The notes under the pieces: model-generated
Told to the model about the DNA's origin: nothing
What the model saw: only the letters and a program-made list of their open reading frames with translations
Databases searched by the model: none
Program-made: the position numbers and the translations under genes
Shown here: piece after piece, positions 48,887-58,873 of the stretch
Layout: every line of letters begins with the position of its first letter
Numbering within the stretch: position 1 is the first letter of the stretch
NCBI RefSeq assembly: GCF_000380645.1
Contig: NZ_AQXZ01000016.1
Span: forward strand, 372,001 to 436,000
Length of the DNA stretch: 64,000 bases
Origin: Smaragdicoccus niigatensis DSM 44881 = NBRC 103563
Lineage (GTDB): Bacteria > Actinomycetota > Actinomycetes > Mycobacteriales > Mycobacteriaceae
Reading direction: 5' to 3'

Positions 48887-48976
48887 GACAACCTCCTGAG
48901 CGTCATGAATTGGGTTCCCCGACACTGGAATTTCTAACTCGTCAGAGGACTTCGGTCCCGTCGGGTGCGGGTGCCG

Positions 48977-49186
48977 CTACGGTTCGACGTCCGGTTCCTC
49001 TTCCGCCAGACGCTCGTCAAGGGATTCGTGCTCACTGACGTCGTCGCGACGGGTCTGCGTCACGGACGACCAACCTTCGGCGGGGTCCATCCCCTCCTCG
49101 AGCGGGTCGACACCGAGTGCATCTTCGTCGAGGTCTTCGGCGGTTTCGTGATCCGGGCGACCCGGATCGTGCAGCGGATCAGTCAT
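48977..49186 (-). CDS. Acidic DUF5709-like small protein
   Basis: A 69-aa, strongly acidic, probably disordered protein with DEDALGVDPLEEGMDPAEGW and ESLDERLAEEEPD, the pattern of DUF5709 proteins in mycobacteria. GAGGAG upstream of the ATG. It starts 9 bases after the glycosyltransferase stop on the same strand, so it is probably cotranscribed. Function unknown. Confidence 0.78.
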   Translation of the reverse strand: MTDPLHDPGRPDHETAEDLDEDALGVDPLEEGMDPAEGWSSVTQTRRDDVSEHESLDERLAEEEPDVEP

Positions 49187-49195
49187 TTGTGCTCC

Positions 49196-50395
49196 TCAGC
49201 CGACCGCCAAAGCGCGGCGGCGTTCGATCGCCTTCGCATACACAGCCGCCGTCCGTCGGGCGATTGTGTGCCATCGATAATGCGACGTCACCATCGCGCG
49301 ACCTGCGGATCCCATGCCGGCCGCCGCGGTCGGATCGTCGAGCAGTTTTTTCAGGGCCGTGGTCAACGCGTTCCGGTTGCCCGGCGGGACAAGGAATCCA
49401 GTGACTCCGTCGCGCACCGTGTCCTTGAGCGCACCGACGGCCGCCGCAACCATCGGACGACCGCACGCCATCGCCTCGAGCGACACCATGCCGTACGGCT
49501 CGTAGTGCGGAGTGCAGGCAACGACGTCCGCTGACCGCAGAACATCCGGCAGCTGCGAATGTGGAACCCGTCCCAACAGCGTCAGCCGATGATCGACGCC
49601 GACGGACTTGGCCAACTCACGCAGCCGCCTGACCTCGCGATCGTCTTTGAGTCCGCCTTCCTGCGGTTCCCCGACCAGCGCCAACTCGGTACGCGGGAGA
49701 TCCTCGAGTGCCAGGACGAGTTCGTCGAAACCGTTCACCGGAACGAGGTCACCGACCGCAACGATGCGCTGCTTCGACGACTTTGCGGCGTCCCCGACCG
49801 GAGTGAACATCCCGGTGTCGACGCCATTCGGAATCACCGACGCATAGGTCGGAGATACGCCCAATCGAGCGAGTTCCGCGGCTTCCTCGCGGCAATTGGC
49901 GATGATCGCGGACGCGTGATGGGCAATGAAATGCTCGGTCCGCGTACGCGCCCCGGGACTGTGATCGTCGATACCGAGGAATCGCTTCCGCGCCGCACCC
50001 AGATCATGGAAGGTGACGACGCTCGGAATCCCCAACGCCTCGGCCGCGCCACAGGTCGCCATGCCCGACATCCAGAAGTGAGCGTGGACGACATCCGGTC
50101 GTTCCGCAGACCACCAACTGCGCAGGAAAGCGGCGAATTCCCGCATGTGGGCGTACAGCTGATCACCCGGGATGTGGCTCGGCGGGCCCGCCGGAACGTG
50201 GACGACGCGATAGCTCGAGCCATGAAAAACGGTGGGCAGTTGCGGGTCATCTCGACGCGTGAAGATCGTGACGCGATGACCTAGATCGGCGAGAGCCGTC
50301 GAGAGGGCTGCTACGTGATCATTGTGACTGCTCGCGGTCGTATTGATGGGTGCCGCAATCGGGCTGCCATGCTCGGAGACGAGTGCGATTTTCAT
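49196..50395 (-). CDS. GT4-family glycosyltransferase
   Basis: A 399-aa GT-B retaining glycosyltransferase. MKIALVSEHGSPIAAP starts the acceptor domain; VVHAHFWMSG, SVIPNGVDTGMFTP and the donor-site E-x7-E region PHYEPYGMVSLEAMACGRPMVAA are diagnostic of GT4. Likely acts on envelope glycolipid or disaccharide synthesis, not defined. Upstream in-frame sequence to 51400 is antisense to sucB and excluded. Confidence 0.92.
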   Translation of the reverse strand: MKIALVSEHGSPIAAPINTTASSHNDHVAALSTALADLGHRVTIFTRRDDPQLPTVFHGSSYRVVHVPAGPPSHIPGDQLYAHMREFAAFLRSWWSAERPDVVHAHFWMSGMATCGAAEALGIPSVVTFHDLGAARKRFLGIDDHSPGARTRTEHFIAHHASAIIANCREEAAELARLGVSPTYASVIPNGVDTGMFTPVGDAAKSSKQRIVAVGDLVPVNGFDELVLALEDLPRTELALVGEPQEGGLKDDREVRRLRELAKSVGVDHRLTLLGRVPHSQLPDVLRSADVVACTPHYEPYGMVSLEAMACGRPMVAAAVGALKDTVRDGVTGFLVPPGNRNALTTALKKLLDDPTAAAGMGSAGRAMVTSHYRWHTIARRTAAVYAKAIERRRALAVG

Positions 50396-50729
50396 CTCTG
50401 ACCTCTCCCTATAACCGCATGTAGAGGAGTCGTACCCGGATCGCGTTACCTGAACCAGAAAAGTGTGGGGCAGTTCTCGTTCGCGTTTGGCCGCCGGCGA
50501 GCGACGGGTAGCTCGATGAGTGCGCTCCTCAGGGGGAGCGAGCCGCCGGGAGTGGCCTCGCAACGGCGCGAGGTCGCTTCTCGGGGTTATGTTTGCGGCC
50601 ATTGACCACACTGATGGGTGAACTTCTAACCCAATTCGCGAACGGGTTGGGCGCCCTGCGCCCCGCCGGAATCCGGTTGGTGCAAGGATGGACTCACCCA
50701 ACGCAACACAATTGTCGAGGAGCTCAAGG
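50396..50729. promoter_or_regulatory. Divergent intergenic region between GT4 and sucB; candidate sucB promoter
   Basis: This 334-bp stretch holds no convincing gene. A sigma-70-like promoter for sucB is TTGACC (50602-50607), 17 bp, TCTAAC (50625-50630). AGGAGCTCAAGG just before the ATG gives a ribosome site. Short inverted elements such as AACCC/GGGTT near 50628-50647 were seen but are weak. Confidence 0.45.
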
Positions 50730-52421
50730 ATGGCCGTCTCCGTCAACATGCCCGCACTTGGTGAAAGTGTCACCGAAGGGACCGTTACGAGATGGTTGAA
50801 GAACGTGGGCGACACAGTTGCCGTTGACGAACCTCTCCTCGAAGTCTCGACCGACAAGGTCGACACCGAGATCCCCTCGCCTGCAGCGGGTGTCCTGACC
50901 AAGATCGTCGCGGAAGTGGACGACGTGGTCGAGGTCGGCGGTGCGCTCGGCGAGATCGGCGACGCGGGCGAGGCTGCGTCCTCCGCTCCCGAACCGGCTG
51001 ACGAGCCCGAAGCGGCGCCAGCCGAGCCAGAACAGAAGTCCGAACCTGAGCCTGAGCCGGAACCCACACCTGCCGCGGCCGCTGCACCGGCATCCGGCGG
51101 ATCCGGCGAAGGCACCACGGTCTCGATGCCGACGCTCGGTGAATCCGTGACCGAGGGCACCGTGACGCGCTGGCTCAAGGAAGTCGGCGACGACGTCGCC
51201 GTCGACGAAGCGCTCGTCGAGGTCTCGACCGACAAGGTCGACACCGAGATCCCGTCCCCGGTCGCCGGAAAGCTGCTCAAGATCATCGCCGAGACCGACG
51301 ACGTGGTGGAGGTCGGCGGACCGCTCGCCCTCATCGGTTCAGGTGCGGCCGCTGCGGCACCCGCCCCTGAGCCCAAGCCCGAACCGAAGCCTGAACCCAA
51401 GCCGGAACCGAAGCCTGAACCGGCACCCGCCGCTGCTGCACCTACGCCTGCGCCGCCCGCGCCGGCCGCGGCTGCTCCGGCTCCGGCTGGCGACGACGTT
51501 CCGGACGTCTACGTGACCCCACTTGTCCGCAAGCTCGCCGCCGAGCACGGCGTCGACCTCGCGAGCCTCAAGGGTTCGGGTGTCGGCGGTCGAATCCGCA
51601 AGCAGGACATCCTCGATGCCGCCGAGGCCAAGAAGGCGCCCAAGCCGGCGGCCGCCGCTCCGGCTCCGCTCAAGTCGACCGGTCCGGACCTGTCGCACCT
51701 GCGCGGCACCGTGCAGAAGGCCAACCGGATTCGCCAGATCACCGCGACGAAGACGCGCGAGTCTCTGCTCACCACCGCGCAGCTCACGCAGACCCACGAA
51801 GCGGACCTGACGAGAATCGCCAAGCTGCGCGCCCGCGCCAAGGAGTCGTTCCGGTCGCGTGAGGGCGTCAACCTCACGTTCCTGCCGTTCTTCGCGAAGG
51901 CAGCCATCGAGGCGCTCGCCGTTCACCCGAACGTCAACGCGTCGTACGACGAGAACGCCAAGCAGATCACCTACCACGCGAACGTCCACTTGGGCATTGC
52001 GATCGACACCGAGCAGGGTCTGCTGTCCCCCGTCATCCACAACGTCGACTCGATGTCGCTCGGCGACCTTGCTCGTGCCATCGCCGACCTCGCGAACCGC
52101 GCCCGGACGGGCGGTCTCAAGCCGGACGAGTTGGCTGGTGGCACCTTCACGATCACGAACATCGGTAGCAACGGCGCGCTGTTCGACACCCCGATCCTCG
52201 TGCCGCCGCAGGCTGCGATGCTCGGCACCGGCGCGATCGTCAAGCGCCCGGTCGTCGTCGCTGATGCCGACGGCAACGAGGCGATCTCGGTTCGCTCGAT
52301 GGCGTTCCTGCCGCTCACCTACGACCACCGCCTGGTCGACGGTGCCGACGCCGGACGCTTCATGACGACTGTCCGCCAGCGTCTCGAAGAAGGCGCTTTC
52401 GAAGCTGAATTGGGCCTGTAA
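50730..52421 (+). CDS. sucB: Dihydrolipoamide acyltransferase, E2 of 2-oxoacid dehydrogenase complex
   Basis: A 563-aa E2 subunit. Two lipoyl domains (Lys43 and Lys169, each in [12 protein letters not shown]), joined by Ala/Pro/Glu linkers, then an E3-binding domain ([22 protein letters not shown], about 258-290) and the catalytic acyltransferase core with [16 protein letters not shown] (H533, D537). Matches M. tuberculosis DlaT (Rv2215), shared by pyruvate dehydrogenase and peroxidase systems. First gene of a run with the SDR, lipB and lipA, linking the lipoylated enzyme to lipoate supply. Confidence 0.96.
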   Translation: MAVSVNMPALGESVTEGTVTRWLKNVGDTVAVDEPLLEVSTDKVDTEIPSPAAGVLTKIVAEVDDVVEVGGALGEIGDAGEAASSAPEPADEPEAAPAEPEQKSEPEPEPEPTPAAAAAPASGGSGEGTTVSMPTLGESVTEGTVTRWLKEVGDDVAVDEALVEVSTDKVDTEIPSPVAGKLLKIIAETDDVVEVGGPLALIGSGAAAAAPAPEPKPEPKPEPKPEPKPEPAPAAAAPTPAPPAPAAAAPAPAGDDVPDVYVTPLVRKLAAEHGVDLASLKGSGVGGRIRKQDILDAAEAKKAPKPAAAAPAPLKSTGPDLSHLRGTVQKANRIRQITATKTRESLLTTAQLTQTHEADLTRIAKLRARAKESFRSREGVNLTFLPFFAKAAIEALAVHPNVNASYDENAKQITYHANVHLGIAIDTEQGLLSPVIHNVDSMSLGDLARAIADLANRARTGGLKPDELAGGTFTITNIGSNGALFDTPILVPPQAAMLGTGAIVKRPVVVADADGNEAISVRSMAFLPLTYDHRLVDGADAGRFMTTVRQRLEEGAFEAELGL

Positions 52422-52424
52422 AGC

Positions 52425-53315
52425 TTGAGAGTCGCCGTTGCGGGGTCATCAGGGCTGATCGGCACCGCACTAGTAGCCGCACTTCGTGCCGATGGGCACG
52501 AAGTCGTGCGGCTGGTTCGACGCATCCCTGCAGCGCGCGACGAATTCCGTTGGGACCCGGAGACCGGTTCCATCGACCGCCGGGCGTTGCGTGGAGCCGA
52601 CGCGGTGGTCAATCTGTGCGGCGCGAGCATCGACGAACATCGGTGGACCGGCGAATACAAGCAGCACCTGCGAGATAGCCGGATCGATTCGACGGACGTC
52701 CTCGCGGACGCCGTCGTCAAGTCCGGTGTCTCGACCCTCGTCAACTCCAGCGGTGTCCACTACTACGGCAACCCGGGCGATCGGGTGCTCGACGAAACCG
52801 GTTCGCCTGGCGACGGATTCCTGGCGCAACTGTGTGTCGACTGGGAAGCTTCAACCGAACCCGCCGCGGAGGCCGGCACCCGCGTCGTGTTGCTGCGCTC
52901 GGGTGGAGTGCTGTCCCGCCGCGGGGGCATTCTGGGCAAGCTCAAGCCGTTGTTCGTGCTGGGACTCGGCGGTCGCCTTGGCAGTGGCCGTCAATACCTG
53001 CCGTGGATATCGCTCGAAGACGAAGTCGCCGCGATCATCTTCGCGATAACCGAAACCTCGGTCCGCGGACCGATCAACCTCGTGGGCCCGGCACCGGTGA
53101 CCAATGCTCAGTTCACCCGTGCCTATGCGAAGGTCCTCGACCGTCCGGCGAAGTTCGTCGTCCCGGAATTCGCCCTCAACGCAGTGTTCGGCGAGTTCGC
53201 TCGGGAAGGCATTCTTGCGGGGCCGCGGGCGATCCCGGCCGCGCTCGAGAAGGCCGGATTCAAGTTCCAGCACAACACGATCGGTGAGGCTCTCGAGTGG
53301 GCTGCGAATCGTTAG
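52425..53315 (+). CDS. TIGR01777-family NAD(P)-binding epimerase/SDR protein
   Basis: A 296-aa extended-SDR protein: Rossmann motif [18 protein letters not shown] at the start, [26 protein letters not shown] (Tyr in the active region), and the C-terminal DUF1731 part [28 protein letters not shown] start three bases after the sucB stop. Conserved here as Rv2216; reaction unknown. Confidence 0.93.
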   Translation: MRVAVAGSSGLIGTALVAALRADGHEVVRLVRRIPAARDEFRWDPETGSIDRRALRGADAVVNLCGASIDEHRWTGEYKQHLRDSRIDSTDVLADAVVKSGVSTLVNSSGVHYYGNPGDRVLDETGSPGDGFLAQLCVDWEASTEPAAEAGTRVVLLRSGGVLSRRGGILGKLKPLFVLGLGGRLGSGRQYLPWISLEDEVAAIIFAITETSVRGPINLVGPAPVTNAQFTRAYAKVLDRPAKFVVPEFALNAVFGEFAREGILAGPRAIPAALEKAGFKFQHNTIGEALEWAANR

Positions 53316-53331
53316 AGCGTAAGTTCGTAGT

Positions 53332-54024
53332 GTGACCGTCAGATCAGCGCGCTTGTCGAACGAGCCCATGGTCGTTTCGGAGCTCGGACTCGTCGACTAT
53401 GTCCCCACCTGGGAACTCCAGCGTCAGACCGCTGATCGGGTTGCCGCCGGAACCGCTCCCGATCACCTTTTCCTGCTCGAACATCACTCCGTGTACACCG
53501 CTGGCCGACGCACGGCCGATGACGAGCGGCCGACCGATGGAACGCCTGTCATCGACGTCGACCGCGGCGGAAAGATCACGTGGCACGGTCCGGGCCAACT
53601 CGTCGGATACCCGATCATCAAGCTCGCCGAACCCATCGATGTCGTCGATTACGTGCGTCGGCTCGAGGAAGCCCTCATCGCGGTGTGTGCGGAGTTCGGC
53701 GTCGACGGCGGCCGCGTCGATGGACGGTCTGGCGTGTGGCTTCCCGGGACGAGCCTCCGACCGGAACGCAAGATCGCCGCGATCGGCGTTCGGGTTCAGC
53801 GCGGAGTCACGCTCCACGGATTCGCGATCAACTGCAATTCGAACGTCAACGCATTCGGCGCGATCGTGCCGTGCGGAATCCGGGACGCCGGGGTCACCAG
53901 CCTGAGCCTCGAGGCCGGGCGCGCGATTACCGTGGCGGATGTCCTCCCGGTCGCGCAGCGATACGTCGTCGAGGCTCTCAACGGTGATCTTGCCGTCGCA
54001 GTTCACGCTGTGGCCCGCGGGTAG
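53332..54024 (+). CDS. lipB: Octanoyl-[acyl-carrier-protein]:protein N-octanoyltransferase
   Basis: A 230-aa LipB: transfers octanoyl from ACP to lipoyl domains, first step of lipoate assembly. [18 protein letters not shown] is the family signature; catalytic Cys181 (IVPCGI) and Lys147 ([10 protein letters not shown]) are present. It lies 10 bp before lipA. Confidence 0.96.
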   Translation: MTVRSARLSNEPMVVSELGLVDYVPTWELQRQTADRVAAGTAPDHLFLLEHHSVYTAGRRTADDERPTDGTPVIDVDRGGKITWHGPGQLVGYPIIKLAEPIDVVDYVRRLEEALIAVCAEFGVDGGRVDGRSGVWLPGTSLRPERKIAAIGVRVQRGVTLHGFAINCNSNVNAFGAIVPCGIRDAGVTSLSLEAGRAITVADVLPVAQRYVVEALNGDLAVAVHAVARG

Positions 54025-54033
54025 GGTGGAGTA

Positions 54034-55038
54034 ATGGTTTCCGCACCTGAAGGCCGCAAACTGCTGCGTATCGAGGCTCGTAATGCGGAGACCCCGATCG
54101 AACGTAAGCCGTCGTGGATTCGCACTCGCGCCAAGATGGGCCCCGAGTTCACCGAACTCAAGAGTCTGGTCAAGCGCGAGGGCCTGCACACCGTGTGCGA
54201 AGAGGCCGGCTGCCCCAACATCTACGAATGCTGGGAAGACCGCGAAGCCACATTCCTTATCGGCGGCGATCAGTGCACCCGACGCTGCGACTTCTGCCAG
54301 ATCGACACCGGCAAGCCCGCTGACCTCGACCGCGATGAACCGCGCCGCGTCGCCGAGAGCGTCCACGCAATGGGTCTGCGCTACTCGACGATCACTGGCG
54401 TCGCTCGCGACGACCTGCCCGACGGTGGCGCCTGGCTATATGCCGAAACCGTCCGGCAGATCCACGCGATGAACCCGGGCACCGGCGTCGAACTGCTCAT
54501 TCCCGACTTCAACGCCAAGCCGGACCTGATGGCGGAAGTGTTCGATTCCCGCCCCGAAGTTCTCGCGCACAACCTCGAGACAGTGCCCCGGGTGTTCAAG
54601 AGCATCCGGCCGGCATTCCGCTACGAGCGATCGCTCGACGTGATCACCGCCGCACGTGATGCGGGACTCGTCACGAAATCGAACCTGATCCTGGGGATGG
54701 GCGAGACTCCCGACGAGGTGGACGCAGCGATGGTCGACCTGCACGACGCGGGCTGCGACATTCTCACCATCACGCAGTACCTGCGCCCCTCCCCGCGCCA
54801 CCACCCGATTGACCGTTGGGTGAAACCCGAAGAGTTCGTGGCACATTCGGATCGCGCCGTCGAGATCGGGTTCGCCGGTGTCATGTCCGGTCCCCTGGTC
54901 CGATCGTCGTACCGCGCGGGCCGCCTCTACGTCCAGGCAATGAATCACCACGGTCGCGCCGTGCCCGAGGAATTGAGCCACCTTGCCGCGGAGGGAACCG
55001 CGTCGCAGGAGGCCCGGGCGGTGCTCGCCCGGCAGTAA
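54034..55038 (+). CDS. lipA: Lipoyl synthase
   Basis: A 334-aa radical SAM enzyme inserting two sulfurs into octanoyl chains on E2 and GcvH-type proteins. Auxiliary cluster cysteines C55, C60 and C66 ([12 protein letters not shown]) and the radical SAM motif C81-x3-C85-x2-C88 (CTRRCDFC) are intact, as is the C-terminal RSSYRAG serine ligand motif. Cotranscribed with lipB. Confidence 0.97.
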   Translation: MVSAPEGRKLLRIEARNAETPIERKPSWIRTRAKMGPEFTELKSLVKREGLHTVCEEAGCPNIYECWEDREATFLIGGDQCTRRCDFCQIDTGKPADLDRDEPRRVAESVHAMGLRYSTITGVARDDLPDGGAWLYAETVRQIHAMNPGTGVELLIPDFNAKPDLMAEVFDSRPEVLAHNLETVPRVFKSIRPAFRYERSLDVITAARDAGLVTKSNLILGMGETPDEVDAAMVDLHDAGCDILTITQYLRPSPRHHPIDRWVKPEEFVAHSDRAVEIGFAGVMSGPLVRSSYRAGRLYVQAMNHHGRAVPEELSHLAAEGTASQEARAVLARQ

Positions 55039-55088
55039 TCGGCGCACCCTTGCAACATGAGCGGGGGCAGTACGAATATCCTGTGAGC

Positions 55089-55844
55089 ATGGCAAAGGGC
55101 GCTGGGGATCAATCGAAGGAAGCCAAGGCGGCTGCGAAGGCCGCCCGTAAGGCTGCGTCAAAGGAACGCCGGAAGCAGATCTTCCAGGCGTTCAACATTC
55201 AGCGCAAGGAGGACAAGCTCCTCATTCCGCTGATGTCGGCGGCATTCCTCGGCGCGATCGCGATCGTGGTGATCCCGGGGCTGATCTTCGACATCGGCTC
55301 GCCGTGGTTCCTCGTCCCGATCGGTGTCCTGCTCGGCGTCCTGTTGGCGTTCATCATCTTCGGCCGTCGCGTGCAGAAATCGGTGTACGGCAAGGCTGAG
55401 GGCCAGCCCGGCGCCGCAGCTTGGGTTCTGGAGAACATGAAGGGCCCGTGGCAGGTGCGCAACGCCGTCGCCGCGACGACCCAGATGGATGCGGTCCACC
55501 GGGTGATCGGTCGAGCCGGCATCATCTTGGTCGGTGAGGGTGCCCCGCACCGCGTGAAGCCGCTGCTCGCGCAGGAGAAGAAGCGCACGGGTCGACTGGT
55601 TGGCGACGTCCCGGTTTACGAGGTCCTCGTCGGCAACGACGCTGGCCAGGTTCCGCTCAAGGATCTGCAGAAGCACCTGCTGAAGCTGCCGCGCAATATC
55701 GATCAGAAGACGATGGACTCGCTCGACTCGAAGCTGCAGGCACTCGGCGCTCGCAGCGGACCTGCCATGCCGAAGGGTCCGCTCCCGCCCGGCGCCAAGA
55801 TGCGCGGTGGAATGCAGCGGACGGTCAAGCGCCGCACCAGCTGA
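55089..55844 (+). CDS. DUF4191 membrane protein
   Basis: A 251-aa protein: Lys/Ala-rich N-terminal helix, two membrane helices (about 43-64 and 70-90), then a cytosolic domain with GRAGIILVGEGAPHRVKPLLAQEKKRT and a C-terminal basic tail. It matches Rv2219 in type and position after lipA. ATG 55089 (GTG 55083 possible). Function unknown. Followed by a strong terminator. Confidence 0.9.
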   Translation: MAKGAGDQSKEAKAAAKAARKAASKERRKQIFQAFNIQRKEDKLLIPLMSAAFLGAIAIVVIPGLIFDIGSPWFLVPIGVLLGVLLAFIIFGRRVQKSVYGKAEGQPGAAAWVLENMKGPWQVRNAVAATTQMDAVHRVIGRAGIILVGEGAPHRVKPLLAQEKKRTGRLVGDVPVYEVLVGNDAGQVPLKDLQKHLLKLPRNIDQKTMDSLDSKLQALGARSGPAMPKGPLPPGAKMRGGMQRTVKRRTS

Positions 55845-55858
55845 CCTCGAAGGCACTG

Positions 55859-55900
55859 ATGGAGCTTGACCCGCGATTTCCGCGGGTCAAGCTCCATTTT
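55859..55900. terminator. Strong terminator between DUF4191 and RDD genes
   Basis: ATGGAGCTTGACCCGCG (55859-55875) pairs perfectly over 17 bp with its complement at 55881-55897, loop of five, followed by TTTT. Serves both convergent genes. Confidence 0.92.
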
Positions 55901-55959
55901 CGTTGCGACTGGTGTCGTTCCGCCGTATCCGTAACCTCATCGCCGACACCGTCGACTCG

Positions 55960-56397
55960 TCAGCGCGTGCGGACGACGGCCGTGCCGCTGAGCCGGTCGT
56001 GGAGTCCGCGTCCGTCGATGTCGACGAAGAACGCCGGGACCACGATCGACAGCAGGGCCGAGCGGATCAGCGCTCGGACCAGTCCCACCCGCTCCTCGGC
56101 TCCGACTCGCACCACGCGCATCCCGAGCACAAGTTGGCCGGTCGTGAACGAGAAAAGCCAGACGGACACGACCCCCATGAGGGCCCACGTGCCGAGAATC
56201 CAGAAGTTCGTGCGCGGATCTTCAAGTTCCTGGCCGAATACCAGGAGCACGATGCCCATCGCGAGGAACCAGTCGATGGCCGTCCCGGCGAATCTCCGCA
56301 TGACGGGAGCGAGCGAATCGACACCTTCTTCGGGCAGTCCCAGGCGCTTTCCTGCGTACTCGTGCGATTGATCAGCCGCGCTGATGCCGTTTGACAT
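55960..56397 (-). CDS. RDD-family membrane protein
   Basis: A 145-aa protein with the RDD domain: MRRFAGTAIDWFLAMGIVLLVFG holds the conserved Arg-Asp in helix 1, GTWALMGVVSVWLFSFTTGQLVLGMRVVRV helix 2 and VDIDGRGLHDRLSGTAVV the last conserved Asp. Corresponds to Rv2219A. ATG 56397 chosen; longer frame overlaps the glnA promoter. Confidence 0.9.
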   Translation of the reverse strand: MSNGISAADQSHEYAGKRLGLPEEGVDSLAPVMRRFAGTAIDWFLAMGIVLLVFGQELEDPRTNFWILGTWALMGVVSVWLFSFTTGQLVLGMRVVRVGAEERVGLVRALIRSALLSIVVPAFFVDIDGRGLHDRLSGTAVVRTR

Positions 56398-56507
56398 GTT
56401 TACAACTTTATTCGGACCCAATGCTGCGCAATCAAAATGCCCGGTCATAGACTCTCCGAGGGTGTGCGCACTGCACTGTGTCGGAGGTAACCGACCTTGG
56501 GCAACGC

Positions 56508-56545
56508 GTAACACCACCGAAACATTGGGTTGACCGCTGGGCAAC
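56508..56545 (+). promoter_or_regulatory. GlnR-type box in the glnA promoter
   Basis: GTAAC (56508), GAAAC (56519), TTGAC (56530) and GCAAC (56541) recur every 11 bp, fitting the actinobacterial GlnR consensus gTnAC-n6-GaAAC repeated. A further GTAAC is at 56487. TTGACC (56530-56535) may double as the -35, with CATACG near 56554 as -10. Nitrogen control of glnA is expected. Confidence 0.7.
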
Positions 56546-56556
56546 ACCGCGTCCAT

Positions 56557-56568
56557 ACGTTCGAACGT
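56557..56568. promoter_or_regulatory. Perfect palindrome ACGTTCGAACGT at the glnA start region
   Basis: A 12-bp perfect inverted repeat directly after the candidate -10 of glnA, 60 bp before the GTG. It could bind a repressor. A second leader element, CCCTAG (56576-56581) with CTAGGG (56596-56601), could form a hairpin in the 5' UTR. Confidence 0.45.
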
Positions 56569-56627
56569 GGCGTGACCCTAGTAGTCGCTACATTGCTAGG
56601 GAACTCATCCCCGAAGGAGTATCTAGA

Positions 56628-58064
56628 GTGGCGTTTACCACGGCCGAAGAGGTCGCCAAGTTCATCGCGGATAACAACGTCGAATATGTCGACATCCGCT
56701 TCTGTGACCTTCCTGGCGTCCAGCAGCACTTCTCGATCCCGGCCTCAACTTTCACCCCGGAACTGGCTGAAGAAGGTCTTGCATTCGACGGTTCGTCGGT
56801 GCGCGGTTTCCAGGCGATCAACGAGTCGGACATGCTCCTGCTCCCGGACGTCTCCACCGCGCAGCTCGACCCGTTCCGGGCCGCCAAGACCCTGAACATC
56901 AACTGCTTCGTGCACGACCCGTTCACGCGTGAGGCTTACAGCCGTGACCCGCGTAACGTCGCGAAGAAGGCTCAGGAGTACCTGAAGAGCACCGGCATCG
57001 CCGACACCGCTTACTTCGGTCCTGAGGCCGAGTTCTACATCTTCGACTCAGTTCGTTTCGACTCGGGCCCGAACGGTGCCTTCTACGAGGTCGACTCGAT
57101 CTCGGGTTGGTGGAACACCGGCAACGAGTTCAACGCTGACGGTTCCCCGAACCGCGGATACAAGGTCCGCTTCAAGGGTGGTTACTTCCCGGTTGCACCG
57201 TACGACCACTACGTGGACGTCCGCGACAAGATGTCGACCAACCTGATCAACGCCGGCTTCGAGCTCGAGCGTGGTCACCACGAGGTCGGTACCGCTGGTC
57301 AGGCTGAGATCAACTACCGCTTCGACACGCTGCTCAAGGCCGCTGACGACCTGCAGCTGTTCAAGTACATCATCAAGAACACCGCTTGGGCTGAGGGCCA
57401 CACGGCCACCTTCATGCCGAAGCCGCTGTTCGGTGACAACGGTTCCGGTATGCACGTCCACCAGTCCCTCTGGAAGGACGGCAAGCCGCTGTTCTACGAC
57501 GAGTCGGGCTACGGCGGTCTCTCGGACATCGCTCGTCACTACATCGGCGGTATCCTCAAGCACGCTCCGTCGCTGCTTGCGTTCACCAACCCGACGATCA
57601 ACTCGTACCACCGTCTGGTTCCGGGCTACGAGGCTCCCATCAACCTCGTCTACTCGGCCCGTAACCGTTCGGCTGCCGTCCGTATCCCGGTCACCGGCAC
57701 CAACGCCAAGGCCAAGCGCATCGAGTTCCGTGCACCTGACTCGTCGGGTAACCCGTACCTCGCCTTCGCCGCCATGATGATGGCCGGCCTGGACGGTGTG
57801 AAGAACAAGATCGAGCCGATGAGCCCGGTCGACAAGGACCTCTACGAGCTTCCGCCCGAGGAGGCCAAGGACATCCCGCAGGCTCCCACCAGCCTCGCCG
57901 AGGTCATCAACAACCTGGAGAAGGACCACGACTACCTCCTCGAGGGTGGCGTCTTCACCGAGGACCTCATCGAGACCTGGATCGACCTCAAGCGCACCCA
58001 GGAAATCGCGCCGGTCAACCTGCGTCCGCACCCGTACGAGTTCGCTCTGTACTACGACGTCTAA
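56628..58064 (+). CDS. glnA: Glutamine synthetase, type I-beta
   Basis: A 478-aa GSI making glutamine from glutamate, ammonia and [31 protein letters not shown], and [17 protein letters not shown] are the classic substrate and metal motifs. The adenylylation site Tyr406 in [10 protein letters not shown] marks the regulated I-beta subtype. GTG start with GAAGGAG upstream; the ATG-containing extension upstream covers the promoter and is rejected. Corresponds to GlnA1 (Rv2220). Confidence 0.97.
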   Translation: MAFTTAEEVAKFIADNNVEYVDIRFCDLPGVQQHFSIPASTFTPELAEEGLAFDGSSVRGFQAINESDMLLLPDVSTAQLDPFRAAKTLNINCFVHDPFTREAYSRDPRNVAKKAQEYLKSTGIADTAYFGPEAEFYIFDSVRFDSGPNGAFYEVDSISGWWNTGNEFNADGSPNRGYKVRFKGGYFPVAPYDHYVDVRDKMSTNLINAGFELERGHHEVGTAGQAEINYRFDTLLKAADDLQLFKYIIKNTAWAEGHTATFMPKPLFGDNGSGMHVHQSLWKDGKPLFYDESGYGGLSDIARHYIGGILKHAPSLLAFTNPTINSYHRLVPGYEAPINLVYSARNRSAAVRIPVTGTNAKAKRIEFRAPDSSGNPYLAFAAMMMAGLDGVKNKIEPMSPVDKDLYELPPEEAKDIPQAPTSLAEVINNLEKDHDYLLEGGVFTEDLIETWIDLKRTQEIAPVNLRPHPYEFALYYDV

Positions 58065-58090
58065 GTCGACGTAAGTCGCTAGGAGTCTTC

Positions 58091-58124
58091 AAGACCCCCG
58101 AGAACTTCGGTTCTCGGGGGTCTT
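58091..58124 (+). terminator. UUCG-tetraloop terminator after glnA
   Basis: AAGACCCCCGAGAAC (58091-58105) pairs over 15 bp with GTTCTCGGGGGTCTT (58110-58124), closing a C-TTCG-G tetraloop, with TT after. A classical intrinsic terminator. Confidence 0.95.
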
Positions 58125-58264
58125 TGCTGCGTCCACCGCCGGATATCGGAGGTTCTTGGTACTCGCGTACAGATTTGCCGCGAGATCGTGCTACTTCCGT
58201 GCACGAGCGGTGACAATCCCCGACTTACGGTTGACGCAGTCACCCTATGAACGGTGGATCTGCC

Positions 58265-58618
58265 ATGACTGTCACGAAATTCGTCGTTACCGCTGCATCC
58301 GTCGGATGTTTGGCGCTGGCTTCGACTGGTGTTGTTTCGGCCGCCCCGGCGGACGTACGAGTTCAGACGTACGGTCCGGTCATCACTCCTGGCTGGGTTT
58401 CGAACGTGTACGGATTCTCCGCGCGCGACATCTGCCGGTTCCTGTTTCCGAGCGATTCCGCTCCGCACAACCAGGTGCTGGCGGCGGGATTGTCGTTGAC
58501 GTATTCGACAGTGTCGGAGACATTTACCGAAAGTCAGGGAGCGGCCGGTGCTGAGTCGTCCATCTCCGGTGTCCAGAAGCTGACTCACGCGAGCGCCGTC
58601 ATGGCGCAGTGCCGTTAG
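58265..58618 (+). CDS. Small secreted protein of unknown function
   Basis: A 117-aa protein: signal peptide VTKFVVTAASVGCLALASTGVVSAAPA with AXA cleavage, then a mature part of about 85 residues with two cysteines (ARDICRFLF, MAQCR) that may pair. ATG 58265 is the better start; GTG/ATG 58247 adds six residues. No family recognised. Monocistronic between two terminators. Confidence 0.75.
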   Translation: MTVTKFVVTAASVGCLALASTGVVSAAPADVRVQTYGPVITPGWVSNVYGFSARDICRFLFPSDSAPHNQVLAAGLSLTYSTVSETFTESQGAAGAESSISGVQKLTHASAVMAQCR

Positions 58619-58668
58619 CCCTTTCCGCTCTGTTTCGGCGACGCTGATAATTCGCTGATCCGTTTTTC

Positions 58669-58701
58669 CTGATGAGCCCGCCTCAAAGGCGGGCTCATCA
58701 G
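58669..58701 (+). terminator. Terminator after the small secreted protein gene
   Basis: CTGATGAGCCCGCC (58669-58682) pairs perfectly with GGCGGGCTCATCAG (58688-58701), loop TCAAA. Confidence 0.9.
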
Positions 58702-58717
58702 CGCGTTCGAAACCTAA

Positions 58718-58801
58718 ACACCCTCGGGTGTGCTGATTCCACCCCGGGGTGGCCGACTCCTCACCCCTGGGTCCGTATGGGGATTGGGCGCGAAATTAAA
58801 C
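58718..58801 (+). promoter_or_regulatory. Three-palindrome operator array and promoter region (second copy)
   Basis: ACACCCTCGGGTGT (58718-58731, centre 58724.5), CCACCCCGGGGTGG (58739-58752, centre 58745.5, perfect) and ACCCCTGGGT (58763-58772, centre 58767.5). Spacings of 21 and 22 bp equal those at 21040-21092. The third site runs into CCCCTGGGTCC-x-TAT in both copies, and CGAAATTAAAC (58791-58801) corresponds to CGAAATTAGAC at 21118-21128. Probably a shared activator site set. Confidence 0.7.
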
Positions 58802-58873
58802 ACTTGTTAATGACCGCCTCATCGTCCGACCAGGCGGGGCCGTAAAGGCCAACTTTCCTTTTCAGGAGTCGAC

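Noticed and set aside
50396-51400. N-terminal extension of the GT4 glycosyltransferase
   Set aside because: Antisense to sucB; Ser/Gly repeats mirror the Ala/Pro linkers of E2. GT4 proteins start at the MKIALVSEHG motif.
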